DNA of 24,364 nucleotides from CAYNYM01 sp049366815 (lineage in GTDB: Bacteria > Desulfobacterota > DSM-4660 > Desulfatiglandales > HGW-15): the NCBI GenBank assembly GCA_049366815.1, contig JBMNCO010000222.1, forward strand, positions 1 through 24,364, written 5' to 3'. Positions 1-7,654 of this stretch are shown here, piece after piece; position 1 is the first letter of the stretch, and each line of letters opens with the position of its first letter. Under the pieces are notes generated by a model. It saw nothing but the letters and a program-made list of their open reading frames with translations, did no database searches and had not been told where the DNA came from. The position numbers were made by a program, and so were the translations under genes.

Positions 1-27
1 ATTCGCACCAGTCTGAAGAAAGGGTGA
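1..27 (+). CDS. possible 3' end of an upstream gene
   Basis: Frame 1 from the window edge is open for eight codons and ends in TGA at 25-27, five bases before the fabD start codon. The close spacing fits the end of a co-transcribed gene, which in many bacteria would be another fatty-acid synthesis gene such as plsX or fabH. Eight codons are too few to identify it, and a chance open frame of this length is likely, so this is a weak call. Confidence 0.22.
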   Translation: MRTSLKKG

Positions 28-31
28 CTAA

Positions 32-973
32 ATGACAAGAAAATTAGCGCTTCTGTTTCCCGGTCAGGGATCCCAGTACATCGGGATGGGCTCCGACATC
101 GCCGAGGCTTTTCCTGAGACCAGGATACTCTTCGAGCAGGTGGACGATATCTGCCAAAAACCCATCTCAAAGCTTTGTTTTCATGGCCCCCTGGACGCAT
201 TGACGCTCACCGTAAACCTGCAGCCGGCCGTGACCGTCGTGAGTCTGGCTTGCTTGGCCGCACTGAAGAGCTGCGGAGTGACGCCTCAAGTCTCCGCCGG
301 ACACAGCTTGGGCGAATATGCAGCCCTCGCGGCGGCGGAAGGTATCTCGGCATCTGATGCGCTTGCCCTCGTCAACAGGAGAGGAGAACTCATGCACAGG
401 GAATCCCTCGAACATCCAGGTGCCATGGCCGCCCTTATTGGACTGCCCATTGAAAAGGTGGAAAAGATCGTCGCTGAGGCCTGTGAAGAGGAAATTCTCG
501 GAGTAGCCAATCACAACACGGCCGATCAGATCGTGGTCACGGGACAAGAGGCCGCCGTTTCACGTGCGACAGCCTTGGCCAAGAAAGAGGGAGGAAAGGC
601 CGTTCCCCTGAGGGTCAGCGGTGCCTGGCACTGCGCTCTGATGGAAAAGGCAGTGCCAGATTTTCGCCGGTTTATGGACAGCATCGCATTTTCGAGCCCT
701 AAAACCCGTGTCCTCTTTAATGCAACCGCTGCAGGGGAAGACGATCCCGATAGCATCAAGGATATTATGGCCCGGCAACTCGTGAGTCCTGTGCGATGGT
801 ATGATATCGTACAAACCATGCTGGCCGACGGCGTTAATCTGTTCCTGGAAGTGGGACCTAAAAAGGTCCTGAGCGGTCTGGTCAAAAAGATCATCCCCCC
901 GCAGTCCCCGGCCTCTGTGTTCAATGTGGAAGATATGAAGAGTCTTCGTTTATTCCTCGAAACCATGGCATGA
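32..973 (+). CDS. fabD: malonyl-CoA:ACP transacylase FabD
   Basis: This cytoplasmic enzyme moves malonyl groups from CoA to acyl carrier protein, supplying the extender unit for type II fatty-acid synthesis. The 313-residue length is normal for FabD. The N-terminal FPGQGSQ motif lies at 9-15 and the nucleophile motif GHSLGEYAA at 90-98, with Ser92 as nucleophile. Arg117 lies in an NRRGELM motif, and the second catalytic residue is His200 in GAWHCALM, where many homologues have AFHSxLM. The start ATG follows a purine-rich GAAAGGG. It is the only long gene on the + strand in the left part of the window and ends convergently with the radical SAM gene. The family assignment is secure. Confidence 0.95.
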   Translation: MTRKLALLFPGQGSQYIGMGSDIAEAFPETRILFEQVDDICQKPISKLCFHGPLDALTLTVNLQPAVTVVSLACLAALKSCGVTPQVSAGHSLGEYAALAAAEGISASDALALVNRRGELMHRESLEHPGAMAALIGLPIEKVEKIVAEACEEEILGVANHNTADQIVVTGQEAAVSRATALAKKEGGKAVPLRVSGAWHCALMEKAVPDFRRFMDSIAFSSPKTRVLFNATAAGEDDPDSIKDIMARQLVSPVRWYDIVQTMLADGVNLFLEVGPKKVLSGLVKKIIPPQSPASVFNVEDMKSLRLFLETMA

Positions 974-1056
974 TTACAATCAAGTGACCCGATGCTTTTT
1001 GTCTGGGATTTTTTGCGAACCCCCTCCTGAATGGTAAGGAGAGGACGTCCCATTCT

Positions 1057-2025
1057 TTAGCGGAAAGGCGTGTTTTCATGTCGGTTTCCACCTTTCCCGG
1101 CCAGGCGGCCTTGCCATGTATTTCTTGTTTCCAATCTCGACTGGATCAGGTTGAGATTCTGTAACTTATGCGTCGCCCAGGCCGGCGCCACAAGTTCACC
1201 TCCAGGGGGATCCCCGGTCAGCCTTTGGATGACCATGTCCGGAGGAAGGATCTCGAGAAAGTCGACCACCAGGTCGATATAGGCCTCTCTTTCAAGACAT
1301 CGAAAGGCCCCCCTGTCATAAAGCTCCCCCAGCACCGTACCTCTTACAACGTAAAGAAGATGGATCTTTATCCCCTGGACAGGCAGATCTGAGAGAAACC
1401 GGGCCGTGGCCAGCATCATGCCCCGATCCTCTCCGGGCAGCCCCAAAATGACATGGGCGCATACGTTTATTCCGTAATCAGCCGTCAACCTCACGGCCCG
1501 TTCAAAGCACGCGACATCATGCCCGCGGTTTATCCGGACAAGGGTCTCATTGTGAGCGGATTGGAGGCCGTACTCCAGCCAAACCAGATAATCCTTTTGG
1601 TAGGATTGAAGCATTTGCAGAATGGACGGATCAATGCAATCCACCCTGGTTCCAATGGATAAACCCACTACTCCAGGCTCTTTAAGGGCTTGATCATAAA
1701 GATCCCGAAGTCTGTCAGAAGGACCATAGGTGTTTGAGAAGGACTGGAAATAGGCGATATATTTCCTCGCTCCGTACCTTTTTGCGGCAAACCTGCACCC
1801 TCTGGTGATCTGTTCTTCTACGGAAAGAGCCTTGTCCATCATGGCACCGGTTCCGGATCCCCTTCTGTCACAATAAATGCAGCCCCCGTATGACAGGGTG
1901 CCATCGCGATTGGGACAGGTCAATCCCGCATCCAGCGGAATCTTCTGAACACGCTCCCCGAAAAGTTCCCTCAAATAGCCATTGTAATCTCGGTATCTTT
2001 TCACGGAACTCCCTGGTATGTTCAC
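1057..2025 (-). CDS. radical SAM protein of the YhcC/TIGR01212 family
   Basis: This 322-residue radical SAM protein carries its iron-sulfur cysteines at Cys37, Cys49 and Cys52 (CPNRDG then GGCIYC), the spacing typical of the Elp3-like YhcC/TIGR01212 family. That family has no firmly established reaction. Other recognisable segments are IAYFQSFSNTYGP near 90-103, LEYGLQSAHNETL near 150-163, which is typical of the radical SAM barrel, and HVILGLPGE near 190. The start codon overlaps the end of prmC by four bases, which suggests translational coupling. It would be the last gene of the rho-rpmE-prfA-prmC direction of transcription. The family call is good; the substrate is unknown. Confidence 0.85.
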   Translation of the reverse strand: MNIPGSSVKRYRDYNGYLRELFGERVQKIPLDAGLTCPNRDGTLSYGGCIYCDRRGSGTGAMMDKALSVEEQITRGCRFAAKRYGARKYIAYFQSFSNTYGPSDRLRDLYDQALKEPGVVGLSIGTRVDCIDPSILQMLQSYQKDYLVWLEYGLQSAHNETLVRINRGHDVACFERAVRLTADYGINVCAHVILGLPGEDRGMMLATARFLSDLPVQGIKIHLLYVVRGTVLGELYDRGAFRCLEREAYIDLVVDFLEILPPDMVIQRLTGDPPGGELVAPAWATHKLQNLNLIQSRLETRNTWQGRLAGKGGNRHENTPFR

Positions 2026-2906
2026 CTCTTCTGGGCCATCACGATCCTGTAACGATGGCTGTAGTCCCGGATCCTTGCGCTTTCCCCGTATCGAGAATCC
2101 CCTTCAATGAGTGAAAGGGCCCGGGGTGTCTGATCCGGATCCATTTCCAACAGGACCCACCCGCCGCTTTCCAGATATTCGGGGCACGCTTTGATGATCT
2201 TCTCTATGGAGTCCATGCCGTATTCACCGCCGTCAAGGGCAATTTTCGGCTCGTGGTCACGCACTTCAGGCGCCAAGGAAACAAGGGCGCCGGATGCAAT
2301 ATAGGGGGGGTTTGACAAGATCACATCAAAGGTGAGGGCCCTTTCCCTAACAGGTTCAAACAGGCCGCCTTGGATGAATCGGATCCGCTCATCCACGCTG
2401 TGCCTTTGCGCATTCTTCCGGGCAATCTCCAGGGCGGCGGCCGAGATGTCGCTGGCCCAGATATCCGCGCCCTCGATCTCCCCGGCAAGGACTATCGCAA
2501 GGGCGCCCGAGCCGGTTCCCAGATCCAGTATTTTTGGAGATGGGCCTCCAGGTATCCTATTCCCGCTATGAAGTGAGATCAGTTGTTCAATGATCAATTC
2601 ACTTTCAGGCCTTGGAATCAGCACCCCGGGCCCGACAAGAAAATCCAGAGACCAAAACTCTTGGCGGCCGATAATATATTGTACCGGCTCCCTGTTCAAA
2701 CGCCGCCTCACCAGGGCGCGATAGCCGGCAATCTCATCATCGTTGAGCGGCCGGTCGTAATTCAGGTAGAGTGCAACCCTGTCCATACTTAATTGATAGG
2801 CGAGCAATAATTCTGCACTCAGGCGGGGACTCTCTATCATTTTCTCATTGAAATAATCGGAAGTGACTTTCAAAATGGATTGAATAGTCCATGTGTTGGA
2901 GGCCAT
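2022..2906 (-). CDS. prmC: release factor glutamine methyltransferase PrmC (HemK)
   Basis: PrmC methylates the glutamine of the GGQ motif in peptide release factors, using S-adenosylmethionine. The protein has 294 residues. An N-terminal helical substrate-binding domain (about 1-90) is followed by the conserved IPRPE at 97-101, the SAM-binding LDLGTGSG at 128-135 and the catalytic NPPY at 199-202, which marks glutamine/asparagine N-methyltransferases. It lies 92 bases downstream of prfA, which encodes its substrate RF1, the usual bacterial arrangement. A GAGGAAAC ribosome-binding sequence lies just before the start. Its stop overlaps the following radical SAM gene. Confidence 0.95.
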   Translation of the reverse strand: MASNTWTIQSILKVTSDYFNEKMIESPRLSAELLLAYQLSMDRVALYLNYDRPLNDDEIAGYRALVRRRLNREPVQYIIGRQEFWSLDFLVGPGVLIPRPESELIIEQLISLHSGNRIPGGPSPKILDLGTGSGALAIVLAGEIEGADIWASDISAAALEIARKNAQRHSVDERIRFIQGGLFEPVRERALTFDVILSNPPYIASGALVSLAPEVRDHEPKIALDGGEYGMDSIEKIIKACPEYLESGGWVLLEMDPDQTPRALSLIEGDSRYGESARIRDYSHRYRIVMAQKR

Positions 2907-2998
2907 GTTTCCTCTTTTTTCTGTTGCGCAGGCTCAGAGAAGATCACTTTTGCGCCAGGTGTATCTTGCGGACGGCCGCCGAGCGGGGAGGCCTCAAA

Positions 2999-4063
2999 TC
3001 ACCTACCCGCCTTGAGGGCCTCGGTCTGAAAATGGGTAATCAGTGGATCGATAATCATGTCCAAATTTCCCTGCAGAACGCCCTCCAGTTTGTAAAGGGT
3101 CAATCCGATTCTGTGGTCCGTGACGCGTCCCTGGGGGAAATTGTATGTGCGGATCTTTTCGCTTCTGTCACCGGAACCCACCATATTTTTTCTCTCGGCG
3201 GAAATCTTGGCCTGTTGCTCTACCTGTTCCATATTCAGCAGCCTGGAACGCAGGACTTTCATGGCCTTGGCCTTGTTTTTGTGCTGGGATTTCTCATCCT
3301 GACAGGTCACAACCAACCCGGAGGGAAGGTGTGTGATCCTGACGGCGGAGTCTGTAGTATTTACATGCTGTCCCCCGTGTCCGGAAGATCGGTAAACGTC
3401 AATTCGGAGTTCTTCAGGATTGATGTCGACATCCACCTCTTCGGCTTCGGGAAGGACGGCAACGGTCACGGCCGACGTGTGAATTCTTCCCTGTGTTTCA
3501 GTTTCAGGGACTCGTTGCACCCGATGCACGCCGCTTTCATGCTTGAGACGGCTATAGACCTCATCTCCCTCTATCAGCAAGACAACCTCCTTGAGCCCCC
3601 CAATCCCGGTGACACTCCGGCTCATAATATCCGTTTTCCAGTTCCTTATCTCTGCATAGCGTATGTACATCCTGAAAAGTTCATGTGCGAACAGGCCGGC
3701 CTCCTCACCACCGGTACCCGCCCGTATTTCGAGCAGGATATTCTTTTCATCATTCGGGTCCTTTGGGAGGAGAAGGATCTTCAAGGTGTTCTCCAAATCA
3801 GAAACCTTTGCCTTCAGTGTTTCTATCTCCTCCCTTGCCAGCGCCCTTATTTCATGGTCAGGATCATCCAACAGGGGTTGATTGTTCCTGATCTCCTCTT
3901 TCGCGGCATTGAAGGCGCGGAAGGTGCCGACAACCGGTGAGAGCCGGCTGTGCTCCTTCAGGTACCGCTGATAGCGCTTCTGATCTTGGATGACCTCGGG
4001 CCGGGCCAGTTCACTTTCGAGCTCACGGTAACGCTCCTCTATTTCTCTTATATTCTCAAACAT
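2999..4063 (-). CDS. prfA: peptide chain release factor 1 (RF1)
   Basis: RF1 recognises UAA and UAG stop codons on the ribosome and triggers peptide release. The 354-residue protein has the codon-recognition tripeptide PET at 186-188 within RVPETETQGR, the position of the PxT motif that separates RF1 from RF2 (SPF). The catalytic GGQ is at 230-232 within SGHGGQHVNTT, the glutamine that PrmC methylates. The start ATG is preceded by AGAGGTG about nine bases upstream. It is followed by prmC and preceded, after a 680-base gap, by rpmE. No recoding site or frameshift is apparent. Confidence 0.97.
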   Translation of the reverse strand: MFENIREIEERYRELESELARPEVIQDQKRYQRYLKEHSRLSPVVGTFRAFNAAKEEIRNNQPLLDDPDHEIRALAREEIETLKAKVSDLENTLKILLLPKDPNDEKNILLEIRAGTGGEEAGLFAHELFRMYIRYAEIRNWKTDIMSRSVTGIGGLKEVVLLIEGDEVYSRLKHESGVHRVQRVPETETQGRIHTSAVTVAVLPEAEEVDVDINPEELRIDVYRSSGHGGQHVNTTDSAVRITHLPSGLVVTCQDEKSQHKNKAKAMKVLRSRLLNMEQVEQQAKISAERKNMVGSGDRSEKIRTYNFPQGRVTDHRIGLTLYKLEGVLQGNLDMIIDPLITHFQTEALKAGR

Positions 4064-4492
4064 AAATCATTACACCTCTTCAGTTTCGCTGCGCCATTCC
4101 GGGGCCCTTTGCCGGTCAATCAGCGCCTTACAGGGTCTCTATATCACAGACCAATAAAGCCGAAGCCTTTCTCATGACACGTTCCCGGCGGGAGCCAAAG
4201 GCATCCTGTATTTATAAGTTCTTGAATATTTGACGATGCCGCCCCATCTCCGGTGAAGAGCCTGAAGTTTTATGCACCTAAACAAAAACAGACCTCGATC
4301 TTGTGTCAAATTTATGGATTTTCACCGCGTTTTAGGGGGAATAAACGAAGTCCGGGTGAGCCCGTTCCTGAGAAATGATGGGAGCCCATGGGATGGCAAA
4401 GGGTTTAGGTTTTGGCGCCAAAGTACGGTGACGTATAATCACTTCTTGATGAAAGAAGGCCATAGCTCACGCTTTACGGCCCAAACTCATGG

Positions 4493-4730
4493 TCAATGAC
4501 GGAACTTATTCCCCTTTGAACAAATACGATACAGGATCTGGGAATCGATGTCTAAGTGCCGCCCGACTTCATATCCAGATCGACCAAGACCCTGCCTTTC
4601 CGCAAGGCTGATCTTGCGTGGTTGTTTGCATATCCTCAAACCGTTCACATACTCCTCTGTTCCCGGTCGCCCCACAGGGCGGCCCTGTGATGGGTTTCTC
4701 CCCGCAGGCGTGAACGGTTTTGTCTAAGGA
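4493..4730 (-). pseudogene. possible C-terminal relic of a transposase-like helix-turn-helix protein
   Basis: A minus-strand frame, open from after a TAG near 4730 down to 4493, ends with a segment reading LGRSGYEVGRHLDIDS and then QILYRICSKG. This looks like the helix-turn-helix tail seen in REP-associated (IS200-like) tyrosine transposases, where a 'lGysg.eVar.Lgis' pattern is common. A GRPVGRPGTEEYVNGL segment lies before it. No catalytic domain is present and there is no clear start codon or ribosome-binding site, so if the resemblance is real this is a decayed fragment. A chance open frame is a serious alternative. Confidence 0.3.
4638..4720. repeat. nested inverted repeat with perfect 11-bp outer arms
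   Basis: The outer arms AAACCGTTCAC (4638-4648) and GTGAACGGTTT (4710-4720) are perfect inverted copies separated by 61 bases. Inside them a second hairpin, CACAGGG-CGG-CCCTGTG, occupies 4673-4689. As RNA from the minus strand this would fold into a long closed structure starting about 25 bases after the rpmE stop codon. It has no trailing U-run, so it is not a typical intrinsic terminator. It may be a REP-like mobile palindrome or a structured RNA element. Confidence 0.6.
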
Positions 4731-4745
4731 AAGCCTTTGCGAAAC

Positions 4746-4964
4746 CTAGGCATTGTTGTTCTTATCGAATTGTGCATATTTTTTCTTAAATCTTTCAACC
4801 CTTCCCGCCGAGTCCACCAGTTTCTGTTTACCGGTAAAGAAGGGGTGGCACTTCGAACAGATTTCCACCTTGATCTCTTGCAGAGTGGATGCCGTCTCAA
4901 ATTCGTTGCCGCAGGCACAATGGACAATTGCCTTTTGGTATACAGGATGAATGTCCTTTTTCAT
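4746..4964 (-). CDS. rpmE: 50S ribosomal protein L31 (zinc-binding type)
   Basis: This is bL31, a small protein of the large ribosomal subunit. I start it at the ATG at 4964 (72 residues, beginning MKKDIHPVY), because GAGAGGG lies five bases upstream and the family begins this way. A GTG at 4985 would add seven residues and overlap the rho end. Zinc ligands are Cys16 and Cys18 (HCACGNEF) and Cys36 and Cys39 (ICSKCHPFFTG), so this is the C+ zinc form rather than the zinc-independent paralogue used under zinc starvation. It starts 13 bases after the rho stop codon, so the two genes are likely co-transcribed. Confidence 0.95.
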   Translation of the reverse strand: MKKDIHPVYQKAIVHCACGNEFETASTLQEIKVEICSKCHPFFTGKQKLVDSAGRVERFKKKYAQFDKNNNA

Positions 4965-4977
4965 TTTTTCCCTCTCA

Positions 4978-6225
4978 TTATTCACTCATAGCCGCTAAAA
5001 AGGCCTTATTATTCTTGGTTCCTTTTATTTTGTCCAGCAAAAATTCCATACTGTCTACAGGCGTCAGGGGCGCAAGGAGTTTGCGGAGTATCCAAATACG
5101 GTTCAGATCATCCTTTTGGACCAACAGCTCCTCTTTTCGGGTCCCGGAACGATTGATATCAATCGATGGGAAGACGCGGCGGTCGCTCAATTTCCTGTCC
5201 AGGATAATCTCCAGGTTGCCGGTGCCCTTGAACTCCTCAAAAATCACTTCGTCCATTCGACTCCCAGTATCGATCAGTGCGGTGGCAATAATAGTCAGGC
5301 TTCCCCCTTCTTCGACATTTCTGGCCGCACCGAAAAACCGTTTGGGTTTGTGTAAGGCGTTGGAGTCAAGTCCACCGGAGAGAATCTTTCCACTTGGTGG
5401 GACCGTGGCGTTATAGGCCCTGGCCAATCTGGTAATGCTGTCCAGCAGGATCAGGACATCACGATGGTGTTCAACCAGTCTTTTTGCCTTTTCAATAACC
5501 ATCTCCGCGACCTGGACGTGTCTCTGTTGGGGCTCATCAAACGTTGAGCTGATCACCTCTGCATCGACATTGCGCTGCATGTCCGTCACTTCTTCGGGTC
5601 TTTCATCGATCAGCAGAACGATCTTGTGTATGTCCTGGTGGTTTGCAGAAACACTGTTTGCAATGTTCTGGAGAAGCATGGTCTTCCCGGTCCTGGGAGG
5701 AGCAACGATCAGCCCCCGCTGTCCCTTTCCGATGGGGGTCATCATGTCCATTATTCTTGCCGAATAGTTGTCGGAAGTGGTCTCCAGTGCGATTCGCTTT
5801 TCGGGATAAAGGGGAGTCAGATTGTCAAAGAGGATCTTTTCGCGGGAGATTTCGGGGTCCTCGTGATTTACTTGTTCCACCTTCAGGAGGGCAAAATAAC
5901 GCTCCGTGTCCTTGGGCGGTCTGATTTGACCCGAGACGGTGTCGCCCGTTCTCAAATTGAATCGCCGGATCTGAGAAGGCGAGATGTAGATATCATCGGG
6001 GCCGGGCAGGTAGTTGGAATCAGGCGCCCTCAGAAACCCGAAACCGTCCGGCAATATCTCCAGAACGCCTTCCCCATATATGAGACCGTTTTGCTCAGAG
6101 TGAGCTTGAAGCAGGGCAAAGACCAGTTCCTGCTTCGGCATGCCCGAGGCCCCCTCAATATCAAAGTCCTTGGCCATATGGGTCAGCTCATTTATTTTCT
6201 TTTTCTTTAATTCGACAAGATGCAT
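4978..6225 (-). CDS. rho: transcription termination factor Rho
   Basis: Rho is a hexameric RNA helicase/ATPase that ends transcription of untranslated RNA. The 415 residues show the N-terminal helical Rho-N domain (1-45), the cold-shock-like RNA-binding domain (about 48-120, with LPDGFGFLR at 58-66), the Walker A motif PPRTGKT at 176-182, Walker B VLLIDERP at 203-210, a second conserved LLDSITRLARAYN segment at 260-272 and the Q-loop PSGKILSGG at 277-285. Its length is standard, with no lineage insertion between the N-terminal domains. Upstream is a 355-nt leader behind a consensus promoter; downstream is rpmE. Confidence 0.97.
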   Translation of the reverse strand: MHLVELKKKKINELTHMAKDFDIEGASGMPKQELVFALLQAHSEQNGLIYGEGVLEILPDGFGFLRAPDSNYLPGPDDIYISPSQIRRFNLRTGDTVSGQIRPPKDTERYFALLKVEQVNHEDPEISREKILFDNLTPLYPEKRIALETTSDNYSARIMDMMTPIGKGQRGLIVAPPRTGKTMLLQNIANSVSANHQDIHKIVLLIDERPEEVTDMQRNVDAEVISSTFDEPQQRHVQVAEMVIEKAKRLVEHHRDVLILLDSITRLARAYNATVPPSGKILSGGLDSNALHKPKRFFGAARNVEEGGSLTIIATALIDTGSRMDEVIFEEFKGTGNLEIILDRKLSDRRVFPSIDINRSGTRKEELLVQKDDLNRIWILRKLLAPLTPVDSMEFLLDKIKGTKNNKAFLAAMSE

Positions 6226-6587
6226 GATGAATCTCCATTCCGTCGTATTTGACTATCGTTTCAGCAAGATCCTACCGTCCAGAGATCTTTTTGTAAGTAC
6301 ATTTCGGCTGGTTTCGTAGACAGTTCGGCCCATTACAAATGGATTTCGACCTTCGCCCCTTTCGCCATCTTCGATTTGGAGAACAACCCCACACCGGCAT
6401 GACCGGTTGATCACAAATATGGGGTGGTTTCTCCGGACGTTCACCACAAGGAGGTTTCTAGTATAACGTTAAGGAACCTTTTATGTGAGTTTTAGCAGAT
6501 AGCGCAGCAGATTTTCCATGAAGCCTATAATGATGTTCGGGTTTGCCGAATCCTTTTTAAGGTAGGGATACAGAATATAATTACAAA
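6226..6587 (-). other. long untranslated leader of rho
   Basis: About 355 bases separate the predicted rho transcription start (near 6581) from the rho ATG. Rho genes are often autoregulated by premature termination in such leaders, so regulation is a reasonable inference. The stretch holds a 12-codon frame (6481-6519), a 64-codon GTG frame listed separately, and a small hairpin with ACCGG/CCGGT arms (6393-6406). No U-run terminator was seen. Confidence 0.5.
6253..6447 (-). CDS. doubtful small ORF in the rho leader
   Basis: This 64-codon frame begins with tandem GTG codons and ends 27 bases before the rho start. It contains a CRCG pair of cysteines and many arginines and resembles no family I know. 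The sequence before the GTG is CCTCCTT, the opposite of a ribosome-binding site, so efficient initiation is unlikely. It is listed because it occupies an otherwise empty leader. More likely it is untranslated RNA, or a leader frame whose translation affects Rho-dependent termination. Confidence 0.15.
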   Translation of the reverse strand: MVNVRRNHPIFVINRSCRCGVVLQIEDGERGEGRNPFVMGRTVYETSRNVLTKRSLDGRILLKR

Positions 6588-6615
6588 ATTATATGCCTAT
6601 ATTTTCCTTTGTCAA
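6588..6615 (-). promoter_or_regulatory. consensus sigma70 promoter for rho
   Basis: On the minus strand the -35 TTGACA (6610-6615) and the -10 TATAAT (6588-6593) both match the consensus exactly, with a 16-base spacer. The predicted start is near 6581. It lies 44 bases beyond the rluD stop codon and points at rho, so the rho-rpmE unit can be transcribed independently of carD-rluD. Confidence 0.75.
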
Positions 6616-6658
6616 CCTTTTTCATCACTTCTGTCTGCACACCTGCACAAAAATTGTG

Positions 6659-7639
6659 TCACTCAAAAGCGTCATGGAGGACATCCAGGACCAGGCGCAT
6701 ATCCTCCGGCAGGGGGGCGCTGAATTCGCAATACTCCTCGTCCTTCGGATGAAGAAACCCCAAGGTTCCCGCATGCAGCATTTGCCGCTTGGCCCTTGGC
6801 TGCAATCCCCTCTTTTTCGGGTCTAGGCTGTCCCTCTTGTCTCGCCTGTAACCATAGACCGGATCTCCAAGGATCGGATAGCCGAGATGGGCGAGATGGA
6901 CCCTGATCTGATGGGTCCGTCCTGTTCTCGGCGATATGGATAATAAGGCGTAACTGTCTCCAAAGGGCCTGATCATTTTCCAGAAAGTAATCGCCCTTTT
7001 CCCTCCTGAGGAGACAACGGCCATTTCTTTTCTGCGCCTTGGATGCCGGGTGATAGGGGCGTCTATTCCACCTTCTCCTTGTTTCGGTACGCCATGAACG
7101 ATCGCGAGATATTCCTTCTTGATTTTCCCGGCTGCAAACTGTTCGGAGAGCCACTGGTGCACCTGATCATTTTTGGCCACCACGATAAGGCCCGAGGTAT
7201 CCTTATCCAGCCTGTGCACGATGCCCGGCCTCAAGACGCCACCGATGCCGGACAGATCTTTGCAGTGTTCAAGGAGCCCGTGGACCAGGGTTCCGGAGCG
7301 ATGCCCAGGGGCGGGATGTACGACCAGACCGGGTGGTTTGTTCAGCACAATGAGCGATGTATCTTCGTAAACAAGTCCGAAATCCACGGATTCGGGGGCC
7401 AGTTGAATGGGGTCGGGAGGAGGCAGTGTGAGACGGACACTATCACCGATTTGCAGGCGATGGCTTACCTTTGACGTTTCAGCGTTGACCTGTACAAAGC
7501 CGCTTTTGATGAGTTCTTGAATTCTCGATCGGGAGCATTGCAGCACCTGGGAGGAGAGAAAGACATCAAGACGCAGGCCTGCATCTTTCTGTTCTACTTG
7601 AAATGAAAAAAACCTGTGTGATTCATATTCCACTTGCAA
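6659..7639 (-). CDS. rluD: RluA/RluD-family 23S rRNA pseudouridine synthase
   Basis: This enzyme isomerises uridine to pseudouridine in RNA; by closest resemblance to RluD the target would be helix 69 of 23S rRNA. The 326 residues have an N-terminal S4 RNA-binding domain (about 20-75, RLDVFLSS then SRSRIQELIKSGFV), followed by the catalytic domain with GIVHRLDKDTSG and catalytic Asp145, then SPRTGRTHQIRVHL typical of the RluA family. No in-frame ATG lies near the N-terminus. The likely start is TTG (7639) or GTG (7633) without a clear ribosome-binding site, 15-21 bases after carD, so coupled translation is probable. The exact target site (RluD, RluA or RluC type) is inferred. Confidence 0.9.
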   Translation of the reverse strand: MQVEYESHRFFSFQVEQKDAGLRLDVFLSSQVLQCSRSRIQELIKSGFVQVNAETSKVSHRLQIGDSVRLTLPPPDPIQLAPESVDFGLVYEDTSLIVLNKPPGLVVHPAPGHRSGTLVHGLLEHCKDLSGIGGVLRPGIVHRLDKDTSGLIVVAKNDQVHQWLSEQFAAGKIKKEYLAIVHGVPKQGEGGIDAPITRHPRRRKEMAVVSSGGKRAITFWKMIRPFGDSYALLSISPRTGRTHQIRVHLAHLGYPILGDPVYGYRRDKRDSLDPKKRGLQPRAKRQMLHAGTLGFLHPKDEEYCEFSAPLPEDMRLVLDVLHDAFE

Positions 7640-7654
7640 AGGAAGGAATGGCGG

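Larger units (their letters stand above)
4064..4745. other. 680-bp gap between rpmE and prfA
   Basis: No convincing full gene is seen here. The rpmE-proximal part holds the nested inverted repeat and possible transposase remnant listed separately. In the middle is a perfect 12-base palindrome TTTGGCGCCAAA at 4411-4422, followed ten bases later by a consensus -10 hexamer TATAAT at 4433-4438 on the + strand, with only a weak -35 (TTGGCG). The 75-codon + strand frame at 4272-4499 has no ribosome-binding site and no family resemblance. The rest, including the 200 bases before prfA, shows nothing I can name, although a prfA promoter could lie there. Confidence 0.5.

Noticed and set aside
974..1056. 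Terminator between fabD and the convergent radical SAM gene
   Set aside because: Only a 5-base stem CTCCT/AGGAG with an 8-base loop and no T-run was found.
2891..3940. 349-codon + strand ORF
   Set aside because: It is antisense to prfA, whose GGQ and PET motifs are clear; the + strand translation has no family features and no ribosome-binding site.
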